From Candida dubliniensis CD36 (taxonomy: Eukaryota; Ascomycota; Pichiomycetes; Serinales; Debaryomycetaceae), in contig NC_012860.1 in the NCBI RefSeq assembly GCF_000026945.1, positions 1,240,001-1,304,000 of the forward strand: a stretch of DNA of 64,000 nt, read 5' to 3'. The notes under the pieces are model-generated. The model was not told the origin of the DNA and made no database searches. It saw nothing but the letters and a program-made list of their open reading frames with translations. Positions 17,217 to 27,037 of this stretch are shown here, in pieces. Both the position numbers and the translations under genes were made by a program. Position 1 is the first letter of the stretch, and every line of letters starts with the position of its first letter.

Positions 17217-18197
17217 ATGTCAGTAAGATCAATTGCTAAAGTCGTTACTCCAAATCCACCAAGACCAGGATCCCCAGTGAAAATTAGAAATTCAATTGGA
17301 TCATCAAGTCAATTTAATCCATTTTTATTATTTGATCATTTCTCAATTCCATCAACTGGTGGATTCCCTGCCCATCCACATCGTGGTCAAGAAACCATTA
17401 CTTTGGTATTAAAAGGTGGAGTTGCTCATGAAGATTTTACTGGATCCAAAGGTGTTTTATATCCAGGTGATTTACAATTTATGACTGCTGGTAAAGGTGT
17501 TGTTCATTCGGAAATGCCAGTTCCAAATAAAGATGGTTCACCTAGTGTTGGTTTACAATTATGGGTTGATTTGCCCAATGATATGAAAGGTGTAAAACCA
17601 AGATATAGAGATTTAAGAGAATGGGAAATCCCTGAAGTAATTGCCGATGATGGTAAAGTTAAAGTCAAAGTCATTTCTGGGACATCTCATGGTATACTGT
17701 CCCAAAAAGAATTAGCATATACTCCAGTTAATTATTATCATTATAAAGTCAAAGCTGGTGGTAAGTTTAAACAAGAATTACTGCCCGGTTTCAACTATTT
17801 CTTATATGTGTTGAATGGGAAAAATTTGAAATTGAATGGAAACAAAATTGTTGATCAATATCAAACAGTGTTTTTCAACGAAACAGGAGATTACATTACT
17901 GGTGAAAATACTGCTATTGAAGACACTGAAGCCAATCAATCAGAATTTGTGTTGATTGGTGGGAAGATTTTGAACCAGAAACCAGTACAATACGGTCCAT
18001 TTGTTGCGTCAAGTAAAACAGGAATAACCAAAGCATTATTTGATTATGAACTTGCAAGAAATGGGTTTGAACATAGAGTGAAATGGAATTCATTGATAAG
18101 CCGTGGGGTCAATAAATCAATGGTAGATGGTCCATTGAATGGTAGTCTAGAAAAAAGAGCTGCTGATAAGAAATCATATTTGGATTCAAAGATTTAA
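17217..18197 (+). CDS. PRN3: Pirin paralogue 3, C-terminus SKI
   Basis: A 326-residue pirin beginning MSVRSIAKVV. Metal ligands are intact: His53 and His55 in HPHRGQE, His97 and Glu99 in VHSEMP. The N-terminal linker is shorter than in the other copies and Pro-rich (TPNPPRPGSP). It ends YLDSKI; SKI is a tolerated variant of the peroxisomal PTS1 SKL, so import into peroxisomes is possible, though the end aligns with ESKQK of copy 4 and may be chance. A CTG codon at 17781-17783 would be read as Ser in this clade, at a position where copies 1 and 4 have Gln and Gln/Ser. Function is inferred from the pirin family only. Confidence 0.85.
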   Translation: MSVRSIAKVVTPNPPRPGSPVKIRNSIGSSSQFNPFLLFDHFSIPSTGGFPAHPHRGQETITLVLKGGVAHEDFTGSKGVLYPGDLQFMTAGKGVVHSEMPVPNKDGSPSVGLQLWVDLPNDMKGVKPRYRDLREWEIPEVIADDGKVKVKVISGTSHGILSQKELAYTPVNYYHYKVKAGGKFKQELLPGFNYFLYVLNGKNLKLNGNKIVDQYQTVFFNETGDYITGENTAIEDTEANQSEFVLIGGKILNQKPVQYGPFVASSKTGITKALFDYELARNGFEHRVKWNSLISRGVNKSMVDGPLNGSLEKRAADKKSYLDSKI

Positions 18198-18537
18198 TGG
18201 ATCCAGTTTTATAATTCTATAGAGATATAATAATATATAGCTCAATTTAAAATAGTGTATTTTAAATTTTCTTTATGTGTAATGTATATGATGGATTTTC
18301 CATAAAACAGGTAGTGTGGTGTTTGTTAATTGATAGCACTAGAATCAGCTCAACTAACCAATATTTACTCTTTACATGAATCTCGACAATTCAGTAGATT
18401 GACAAAGCATATGTAAGATCAAAAGTACTTATTCTAAACAAACCAAATTCAAGATGATATGTCAGCCGTGTGGTAGTGCAAAACTGCTCAAAAATCTTTT
18501 AGCCATTCACATTTGATTGAAAACAAATTTGTAATGT

Positions 18538-18545
18538 ATTAGTAA
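18538..18545 (+). promoter_or_regulatory. Cap1-type site ATTAGTAA upstream of fourth pirin
   Basis: Full consensus match, about 450 bases before the ATG. Confidence 0.4.
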
Positions 18546-18691
18546 AGCCATGCGTGTAAAAATTACGAAAAAAACTTATTAATTAATCGAATATCCGGAC
18601 TCAGCAACAACAGAAGTCTCAGCCATACAAAAAAACGTTGGCGATGGGGCGGCAGCGTAAAACAAATTGTGTTTTTTTTTTTTGGTAAGGG

Positions 18692-18699
18692 ATTAGTAA
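18692..18699 (+). promoter_or_regulatory. Cap1-type site ATTAGTAA upstream of fourth pirin
   Basis: Full consensus match, about 140 bases upstream of the TATA box. Confidence 0.45.
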
Positions 18700-18991
18700 A
18701 TCCGTGTGGATTCTTCTAGAGAATTACTCTCTACAACCGCATTATGTAATTCTCTTATTCTTGGTTACTTGATTGGTTTGTAATATCACTAAATGTCGAA
18801 CCATCAATAAATATATCCTTACCCCTAATTTCACTTTTACTATAAATACTTCATTGATTGCTGTCCCTTGATTTTGGGTTGAATTTTTTTTTTTTTTTGT
18901 CTCCACTATTCATTAATTTATCAATCTACCAAAAACAAACAAACACACAAAACAAAACAAAACAAAACAAATCAACTTAACTATTTATAAT

Positions 18992-19981
18992 ATGTCCGCA
19001 AGATCAATAGCTAAAATCGTTACCGCCAGACAACAAGCCGAAGGTGTTGGTGCTAGAGTAAGAAGATCAATTGGTGTTGCAAATCAACCATCATTTAACC
19101 CATTTTTGATGTTTGATCATTTTTCCAGTTCAGGTGCTAATGGATTCCCAGAACATCCACATAGAGGTCAAGAAACTATTACATTGGTGTTGAATGGTGC
19201 TATGGCTCATGAAGATTTCACTGGTTCAAAAGGTATTTTATATGCTGGAGATTTGCAATTTATGACTGCTGGTAAAGGTATTGTCCATTCAGAAATGCCA
19301 GTTGCCAACGCTGATGGATCTCCAACTGTTGGGTTACAATTGTGGGTTGATTTACCGGATGCATTAAAGAATACCGAGCCAAGATATAGAGATTTGAGAG
19401 AATGGGAAATCCCAGAGGTGGTTACTGATGATGGGAAAGTCATTATTAAAGTTATTTCTGGAAGATCACATGGTATCGAATCAATCAAAGAATTGGCTTA
19501 TACTCCTATCAATTATTACTACTATAAAGTTAAAGCTGGAGGTAAATTCAAACAAGAATTGCAATCAGGGTTCAATTACTTTTTATATGTTTTAAATGGT
19601 AATGATCTTTATTTGAATGGTGAAAAAAAGATTGATCAATATCAAAATGTTTTTTTCGAAGAGAAAGGTGATTTTATAACTGGTGAAAACAAGGCTAATG
19701 AAGATACTAAAGACACTGAAGTACAATTTATTTTGGTTGGTGGGAAAAAATTGGATCAAAAAGTTGTTCATTATGGTCCATTTGTTGCTGATTGTGAAGA
19801 GAATATTGAACATGCTATAATAGATTATCAATACGCTCAAAATGGATTTGAAAATAGGAAAACTTGGAAAACATTGATTAGTGATGGTGTGACAAAAGAT
19901 ATGATTGAAGGTCCATTGAATGGTAATCTTGAAAAAAGAGAAGCCACCAAGAAAGAATATTTGGAATCCAAGCAAAAGTAG
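18992..19981 (+). CDS. PRN4: Pirin paralogue 4, closest to paralogue 1
   Basis: A 329-residue pirin starting MSARSIAKIV. It shares long identical blocks with copy 1 (FDHFSSSG, NGFPEHPHRGQETITLVLNG, ESIKELAYTPINYYYYKVKAGG), so these two are the most recent pair although they flank the cluster. Metal ligands: His55 and His57, His99 and Glu101. It lacks both the leader and the KDEL tail of copy 1 and ends LESKQK, so a cytosolic or nuclear location is expected. TATAAATA lies 151 bases before the ATG. Redox or transcriptional roles are inferred from the family. The number is assigned by order. Confidence 0.86.
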   Translation: MSARSIAKIVTARQQAEGVGARVRRSIGVANQPSFNPFLMFDHFSSSGANGFPEHPHRGQETITLVLNGAMAHEDFTGSKGILYAGDLQFMTAGKGIVHSEMPVANADGSPTVGLQLWVDLPDALKNTEPRYRDLREWEIPEVVTDDGKVIIKVISGRSHGIESIKELAYTPINYYYYKVKAGGKFKQELQSGFNYFLYVLNGNDLYLNGEKKIDQYQNVFFEEKGDFITGENKANEDTKDTEVQFILVGGKKLDQKVVHYGPFVADCEENIEHAIIDYQYAQNGFENRKTWKTLISDGVTKDMIEGPLNGNLEKREATKKEYLESKQK

Positions 19982-21017
19982 TGTTGTCCCATTTAATTGA
20001 GGAGATTTATTTGTTTATTTGTATAGGAATATAATACAAAAGTCAATTTATATCAAAATCTTTAAAGTTAAGACTGATTAAGAATGATTAGATCTTTAGT
20101 TATGTGATATAGTTTTTTTTTTTTTTTTTTTTTTTTTGGTTATGAGTGATCATTGAGATTGCCCGTTAAAATAATATTATTATTTATTATGAAGCATTAG
20201 CCATACTTGGTTATACACTTGCAATTAAGACTAAACACAGTGTTTTAGGTTGCAAGTACAGAACTTTGATCTGATTTGAGATTTATTCAAGATGGTATGT
20301 TATTCTTTAATAGCTCAGTATTTAACTGTCTTTATGAACGATTATAGCTCCAGAATAAGGAATGCCCCTCCTAAATGTCGTTTTATTGGCTACATTTTTT
20401 TCCTAAGCTATTCTTCTTTCATTATTCTACAATTAGGTTTTATGAATATTTGTTTGTTTTTCGAGTTCGTAATGTTTTATATATCAAAAAAAAAAAAAAA
20501 AACAACCTCTTTTGTCCTTTTCCAAAAATAGATTAATAATTTTAAATAATATTTAAATCTCTCCCACATCTCCATTCTCCATTCTTATGTATACTTGTAG
20601 TGTTCAAATACTTTTGGTTAAGATAGCTTCCTAATTTGGGTATTGGGGGGAGGGAGTGGTGGTAAGAACTAAATTTGCAACTGGACCAAAAGATTTTTTT
20701 TTTTTTTCTTTATATTCGCAACTTCCCAAAAGAGTAATTTTTTCAGTTTTGTTCTATACCCATTTCAAGTAATAATATTACTATAGACCTCTTTTTGGGA
20801 ATTGTATTGAGTTTAATAAACCAAATCCAAACAAAACAATATGAATGAGTTCATCGTAACAGTCATAACCAAATGATATATAAACTTGATCAATAGTACG
20901 TGATTTTAATTCCTTAGTAATTTTCTTTTCTTTTTCTTGTTTTGCTTTTCCAGTTGCCCTTTTTGAATTTTCACATACCCAACCTCACAGCTCAAGGCAT
21001 TTACATATACATTCGTT
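19982..21017. other. Intergenic region after pirin cluster
   Basis: About 1 kb holding T/A tracts (20112-20137, 20487-20502) and the promoter of the next secreted-protein gene. An ATG-started 79-codon ORF at 20292-20531 ends in a Lys run encoded by an A tract; I see no family and do not call it. Confidence 0.55.
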
Positions 21018-22064
21018 ATGAAATTATCTACAACTACAGCTTTAGCAGTTTTGGCTACTGCCACTGCAATCAATGCTGCTCCAGAGCAACAACAACAATC
21101 TGAATCAGAATTTGGTTCTAAAGCATTGACCAAAAGAGAACAACAAGATATTCAAGAATTGGTTCAACATATCAACAATTATAAAGCTAGAAGAGATGCT
21201 ATTGATGAAGAAATTATGAAAAGAGATTATGCTATTGTTACTGATGTATTATCAGCTATTAATCAATCACAATTGGCTCCTAAAATTTTGGATTATTTTG
21301 TTACTAATGAAACTTTCAAACCAATTATTGTTAATGTTGCCATTGCCACTATCAAATCGGGTATTATTTCATTACAAGCTTTATTGGATGCTTTAGTTTC
21401 TTCTAATTTGGCAGTTAATGTTGTTAATGATTTGATTAGTGATTGTTCATTATATGTTCAATTATTCAATGCTGCTAAAAGTGTCATTAATGATCTTGCT
21501 TCTAAAGTTAAAGATTTGATTTCTAAAGGTGTTAATCAATTGATTACTAGAGATGAAAATGAAGTAGATGCATTGGCTCCATATGTTGTTACTGTGGAAA
21601 GAAGACTTGATTTAGACGGAGTTGTTGATAATTTGTTGGATTCTTTATATAAATCTGGTTTAGCTACATCTGTTGTTAAAGATGTTTTGACTAATTCTGA
21701 TTACATTCCATTTGCTACCGATTTGATTAAAGCTATGATTGCCAATAATTTGATTGATCTTGGTAGTATTGTTGATGCTGTTAAACAATCTGGTTTGGTT
21801 ACTCAATTATTCCAAAAACTTGTTAACTTTGGTACTGTACAAACAGTTGCTGAAACTGCTTTTGCTGCTTATGCTGGTGAATGTCAAGGATCTGGTTCAG
21901 GATCAGGATCAGGTTCCGGTTCAGGATCTGGTACTACTACAATTACACCTGGTGGTTCCTCTAGTGGAGGTTCTTCTGGTGGTTCAGGTTCAGGCTCAGG
22001 TTCAGGTTCAGCTGGTCCATGTAAAAAGAGAAAAAGAAGAAGAAGAAGAAGATCCAACTACTAA
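21018..22064 (+). CDS. Secreted Kex2-type proprotein with Gly-Ser linker and polybasic C-terminus
   Basis: I do not recognise a named gene. The 348-residue product has a clear signal peptide (MKLSTTTALAVLATATAINA, cleavage near AAP) and Lys-Arg sites at 39-40 and 68-69 typical of Kex2 cleavage. Helical, Val/Leu/Ala/Asn-rich segments of about 35-40 residues follow (VTDVLSAINQSQLAPKIL, VVDNLLDSLYKSGLATSV, IVDAVKQSGLVTQLFQKL), which look like internal repeats. They resemble the secreted proteins at 45228-46460 and 48630-50021, a Candida-type family I associate with opaque-phase OP4. After residue 288 comes a (Gly-Ser)n linker with a short TTTITPGG break, then a tail of about ten consecutive Lys/Arg residues from AGA/AAG repeats. 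The tail could bind anionic wall phosphomannan or nucleic acid (inference). Confidence 0.72.
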   Translation: MKLSTTTALAVLATATAINAAPEQQQQSESEFGSKALTKREQQDIQELVQHINNYKARRDAIDEEIMKRDYAIVTDVLSAINQSQLAPKILDYFVTNETFKPIIVNVAIATIKSGIISLQALLDALVSSNLAVNVVNDLISDCSLYVQLFNAAKSVINDLASKVKDLISKGVNQLITRDENEVDALAPYVVTVERRLDLDGVVDNLLDSLYKSGLATSVVKDVLTNSDYIPFATDLIKAMIANNLIDLGSIVDAVKQSGLVTQLFQKLVNFGTVQTVAETAFAAYAGECQGSGSGSGSGSGSGSGTTTITPGGSSSGGSSGGSGSGSGSGSAGPCKKRKRRRRRRSNY

Positions 22065-24100
22065 ACACATATTGTAATTGGAATACAATCACCCTAGAGC
22101 AGGACTCAGTCTAATCAAATCAAAATAAAAGCCCCTTAGTTTTTTTTTTTTTTTTTGGTTAACAAAAAACATCACCACTATTATTACTATACCATCCTAT
22201 TGAAGGATATATCTAGCATTATTTACAACTATTGCACGTAGTTGATAAATAATGATTACAGCTCAATTGAAAATACCTATTTATAAATCGTTTTTTTTTT
22301 TCCTCCTTTCTTCCTTTTGTTCCTTATAAAAAAAAAAGAATAAAACAAAGATACACTAAAGATGATAAGACCAAGTGGATTTTAATAATATTATTATTAA
22401 TTCTTCTTTGTTATTATACGTTACATTTTACTTTTCTTTATATATTTAGATTACTTTATTTAGTATATCATTTAATACGAATTTTAACTTTATCGATAAA
22501 ACCCATTTTCGTAGTGTTTTCAATTGTCTGTAATATACCAGCCAGCACAGTTTCTATGCAATTTTTTTTTCTTTTAATTTTTTAATTGACGATTCAGGGC
22601 ACTTGTGCATACCCTGACTACTTAGGGAATGTAAGAAAAAACAATAAAAAAAAAAAGTAGGGGACCTTACATTAACATTAAATCGGAGTGTACTCCTTGC
22701 AAATAGGTAAGCAAGATAGTCGAGTTTAAAAAAGAATTAACGTGGTGGGTGGGTAGATATGAATTTATATATTCTCGTCTAATTAATTAATTAATTATGC
22801 GTATATATTATATGCCTACCTAGACTTAATCGTAATTAGAAAATAATCATGTAACAAATGATATCAAAAAAGAAAAAAAAAAAAATTATCACCAAATGTA
22901 GTTAGTTAATGGGAGGGCTTGTATGAAGGCTATTAATTATTATGAGTGGTCAGCTATTGTTTAATATTAATCAGTATTAGGCAAGTAATAATCCTAATTA
23001 GGATGAATCCTAAACATATCAACTTGATTTTAAAGTTTTACAAGAATATGGAAGAAAAGAAAAAAATAAACAAATATTACACAAAAAGACAAAGCAATTT
23101 GGTTAGATGTACACGACACATCTATACATATAATCAGTAGATTTTATGTATGACAGGGCGGAATTAATTGCCAATTGGTCGGGTGGTTGGTGCGAGAGAG
23201 AAAGAGACAGAGGGTACAAATTTGACGTTGACGACGCGAGAAAAACAAAAAAAAAAAAAAAAGAATGAGAGGCATTCATTCATCTGCGCATAAATTGAAC
23301 AATTAAATGAAATTCCATTGTGTTACACAATGAAGAAATAATCTACCTAAATCAATCACAACAACATAACAGAAAAAAAAAAAATAGAAAACTTGTTAAA
23401 CCTTATAAAAACAAAGAGTGTTGTTTATATATATGGGGAGATAATAAGAAACAGGGATTGCTGGTACTAACTAACTAACTAACTAACCAACTGTAAACTG
23501 TCATTTATTGATTGTTGTAAGATATGAACAGGATAAACTTATAAACGAAATTCAATTCACAACACTAAAAATAAAACAGCAAAAAAAAAACAGAAAGAAA
23601 AAGAAAAAGAAAAAGAAAAAGAAATAAGAAATCATGAATAGAATTGAATAGAATACAAAAAAAAAAAATTATTAACCTGTGATTGAAATTGAAATTGAAA
23701 TTGGCAATCAACATATGTTCAAAGTAGAAAACGAAAACACCCAATATCAAATTTTTGCTTTAGTTTGGATGATCTCTATTTTGCTGGTCTTTCTTTTACT
23801 TTTACTTTTACTTTTACTTTTTTCTTTTTAATTACAAACTACATTCATTCATTTATATTTTTATACAAGAGTAATTGAAGTGTTATTTACGCCTTTAATC
23901 AACACTCGATAAAACCAACTACTATTCATTCGCTAAAAAACCCTTATCCTAAACTTTTTATTTTCAATTTTTTATTTATTTATTAGTTTTTTCCCAATTG
24001 TCATCAAACTTGACTAGACGTTATCATTATCAATATATACACCTTTCAATCATTTACATCATAACTATCATTTTAATATTATTGAAGAGGAGAACTACCA
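22065..24100. other. Long intergenic region upstream of Ser-rich membrane protein gene
   Basis: About 2 kb with no supportable gene. It has many A/T tracts (22140-22156, 22291-22301, 23248-23263), TTAA-rich stretches (22780-22797), an AACT-type run at 23468-23487, GAAAAA repeats at 23596-23625 and CTTTTA repeats at 23795-23823. Long upstream regions of this kind are usual for strongly regulated Candida genes. Small ORFs here are run-driven. Confidence 0.6.
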
Positions 24101-25004
24101 ATGAGTGAGGAGGAAGAAGATAAACATCTAAAGTCACCAAGTGGGTCCTTACAACCCAGGAAACTGTCTGACCTTCAACCATCAGCTTCTTCATCCCTGC
24201 AAACTCTTGATGATACCCATTCTCAACCCAAATCAACTACCACCGCCTCTGAATCAACTGAATATACCTCACCTTCAAAATCTTTAAAGAGTTTTTTCTT
24301 TAAAAATAGACTATCGTCATATTCCATCGATAGTATTAGTGAACAACCCGAATTAGAATTCCAATCACACCATCATCATTCAACTGATCGTAACAAAAAA
24401 TCATCTATTGGAAGTGGAGAATTAAGTCCAAGTAGATCTCCTCGAATGATGAATTTCAGTCTACGTCCAAAATTTATTCGATCTAGATCTTCAGGAATAT
24501 CTGATACATCAACAAGTAGTACCCATCCAATACCTCCTGCATCGTTACTTTCACCATCATCACAACGAAGAGCCACAATTGAAGATTTTGCCGATACCGA
24601 GTCTGAAGAATCTAGTGAAGATAGCAATGAAGAAGGAGAAGATGATCACACCAAACGGAATGATACCAAAAAACACCAACACCAACACCATAATGATGGT
24701 GGTGGTGATGATGATGATGATGAGGATTCAATCAATTCTTTACTTCAAGAATATAATAATCGAGACTCTGAATTTGAAAATAAAGATATTAAGAATAAAT
24801 TTATTTTCCGAGAAGAATTTGATGATACAAACTCGGTTAAGACCAAATCACGTCCAACAAGTAGAATACTAACACCAGAAGAAAATGAAGAATTGAAAGC
24901 TGAAATCATTAGACATGGATCAATTAGAAGTTCAGGTAGTGCTTCATCTTCATCACAAATTTTAAAACCAGTTGGAGGTGGCATAAGTCGAGGCATCAAT
25001 CCCC

Positions 25005-25041
<37 letters not shown>

Positions 25042-27037
25042 GCAACCATATATTGATACACAATTAGCACAACAATATTATGGAGATACAAGAAAACATA
25101 TTGAAGTTGTTGATCCTGCAAAGAGAGAAAAATCCACCAGTGTAATTGCTACTACTGTTCTGGGTGATTCTCCTACTGCTTTAAAAAGATTATCTGGAGC
25201 TTCTAATAGTAGTGGCAGTAGTAGTGCAAATACTGGTGTTGGTGGTGGCAATGAAAACCGAAATAGTGGAGCCAGTAGTGCCACATCACTTCGATTTAAG
25301 ATTTATAATGATAAAATAGAACCAATTAAACATGCAAGTGCTGGTAAACATATGAGTACATCGACAACCAATGCTGAAGCTGCAGGTATTTCCGGTGCAG
25401 ATAGATCCTCCATGAGAGTGTCGACTGCATTTAGTGATGAGAGTGAAATTGGTGATGTCAAATATCCTGAACCAACAGTGACACCAACCCAAACTCCTCG
25501 AATAAATCGAAATTCTGAGACTCCTTCAACTGATACTAATTATACTAGTAATGATACTAGTGGAATATCTTATGAAGCCCCACTTGCAATAGCTGGTCTG
25601 TTGCAGAAATCATCATCCAACAGCAGTAGTAGTCCCAATTCTGGACACAGATCATCTTCACTGGTACCATCAACACCTCTTCGAACCCAGTATACAAACC
25701 AACAACAAGGAGGTTCTAATTTGCAACGTGGTGCAAATATCCAGGAGTTTAGAATTGATGCCGATGTTTCAAGATCTACAGGAACAAACACCACCTCAAC
25801 AGGATTTTACGATGAAACGATGCTTAAAAGTTCTCGTAAAAGTATTGCTCATTCTTCAATGTCATCTGGTGAATTACTTCAAAATTTAGAACACTCATAT
25901 GACTATTCCAAGAGTAATGATAATAGTGGTAATAGTGAAGATAACAACAACAACAACAACAACAACAATCAAATAAAATCACCATCACAACAACAGACTC
26001 AACAATCGAGAGATCCAATATATCAATTTGTAATTAGAGATCCCAAGCTGCCACCATTACTGTCACCACCACAAATAGAAGAATACCCAACCAATGAGAC
26101 ACCACAATCAAGTAAAGATGAAGTTTTCACAACATCTATCCCCCGTCCAATAGGGATACCTAAATCAGATAGTGTTGGACAAAATATGACTGCTGGTTTA
26201 GATTCCAAAAGTGAATTACCAGTGATGTTATTTAAAGTTCAAGATAGAGATATTCAAAGAGATTCTAAATTTTTTGATAATTCGAATTCTCGTGGTCATC
26301 ATCATAAAAGTGATGGTGGTGATGGTGATGGTGAAGGTGATGAGAATCAGAGTTTAAGTGCTAGCGATATTGAAAGTGCTGGGAATGTTCGTGAAAGTGT
26401 CAGTGGAAGTGTTAGTGGAAGTGGAAGTGCAAGTGGTAGTGGTAGTGCCAGTGGTACTAGAAGTGGACGTAGTAGTCGGGGTCGTCTCACAATTGGATCT
26501 TTATCAGAAGCAGGAAATTCTAGTCGTAGCTCGGGTAGTTCTATTAAACAAATTATAAGTCGACATTTTAAATCTATTGGTGAAAGTTTAAACGCAAATG
26601 AAAAACAACAACAACAACAACAACAACAACAGTCGCCACAACAGCAACAGCAGCAACAGCAACCTTTACGTAGTCTTAATTTGGTCAAGGATTCACCACC
26701 AATATTATTTGATGAAAAGAATCATATTATATTGCCATCAACGAAATTTGATCAAGAAAGTCAAGACAATAATATTACTAAACAAACATTAGAGTATCCA
26801 TGGATTAATTGGAGTTTATTAATGATATTAGGATTAATTGTTCCACCATTGTATTTCATTATACCTATAGGGTTATTGGATGGAGATTATCTTGGATTAA
26901 GATATGCTAATAAACCATCGAGAAAATTCAGCACTAAACAAAAAATCATAAGTTTAATATTAGGTATTTTATGGTTATTGATTGTGCTAGCTATGATTGG
27001 TGTTGGTATAGGATTAGGGGTAACACGAGAGAGTTGA
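24101..27037 (+). CDS. Large Ser/Gln/Asn-rich protein with two C-terminal transmembrane helices
   Basis: Not assigned to a named family. Of 978 residues, the first 890 or so are predicted disordered: Ser-rich, with RSRSSGIS- and SPSRSP-type phosphosite patterns, acidic stretches, a His/Asp block (about 193-209), Gln runs from CAA repeats (about 302-317 and 836-855), an Asn run (about 617-625) and Gly-Ser-Ala repeats (about 766-785). The C-terminal 80 residues are ordered: PWINWSLLMILGLIVPPLYF (about 899-918), the loop LLDGDYLGLRYANKP, and KIISLILGILWLLIVLAMIG (about 947-966), forming a two-helix hairpin. The conserved, Pro-containing hairpin suggests an integral plasma-membrane or ER protein with a cytosolic regulatory tail, as in some yeast bud-site or cortical proteins (inference). 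The start at 24101 is the first ATG in a long open frame. Confidence 0.7.
25003..25044. repeat. CAA/CAG repeat encoding poly-Gln
   Basis: About 14 consecutive Gln codons inside the Ser-rich membrane protein, likely length-polymorphic. A second block lies at 26605-26662. Confidence 0.8.

Larger units (their letters stand above)
18198..18991. other. Promoter region of fourth pirin
   Basis: Contains ATTAGTAA at 18538-18545 and 18692-18699, both full Cap1-consensus matches, a TATAAATA box at 18841-18848, a T tract at 18884-18898, and repeated AAAAC units just before the ATG. No exact CGGAAATA is seen here. Confidence 0.5.

Noticed and set aside
20292..20531. 79-codon ATG ORF after the pirin cluster, with GTATGT right after the ATG
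   Set aside because: Composition is run-driven (Lys from an A tract), and no branch point or acceptor follows to support a spliced gene.
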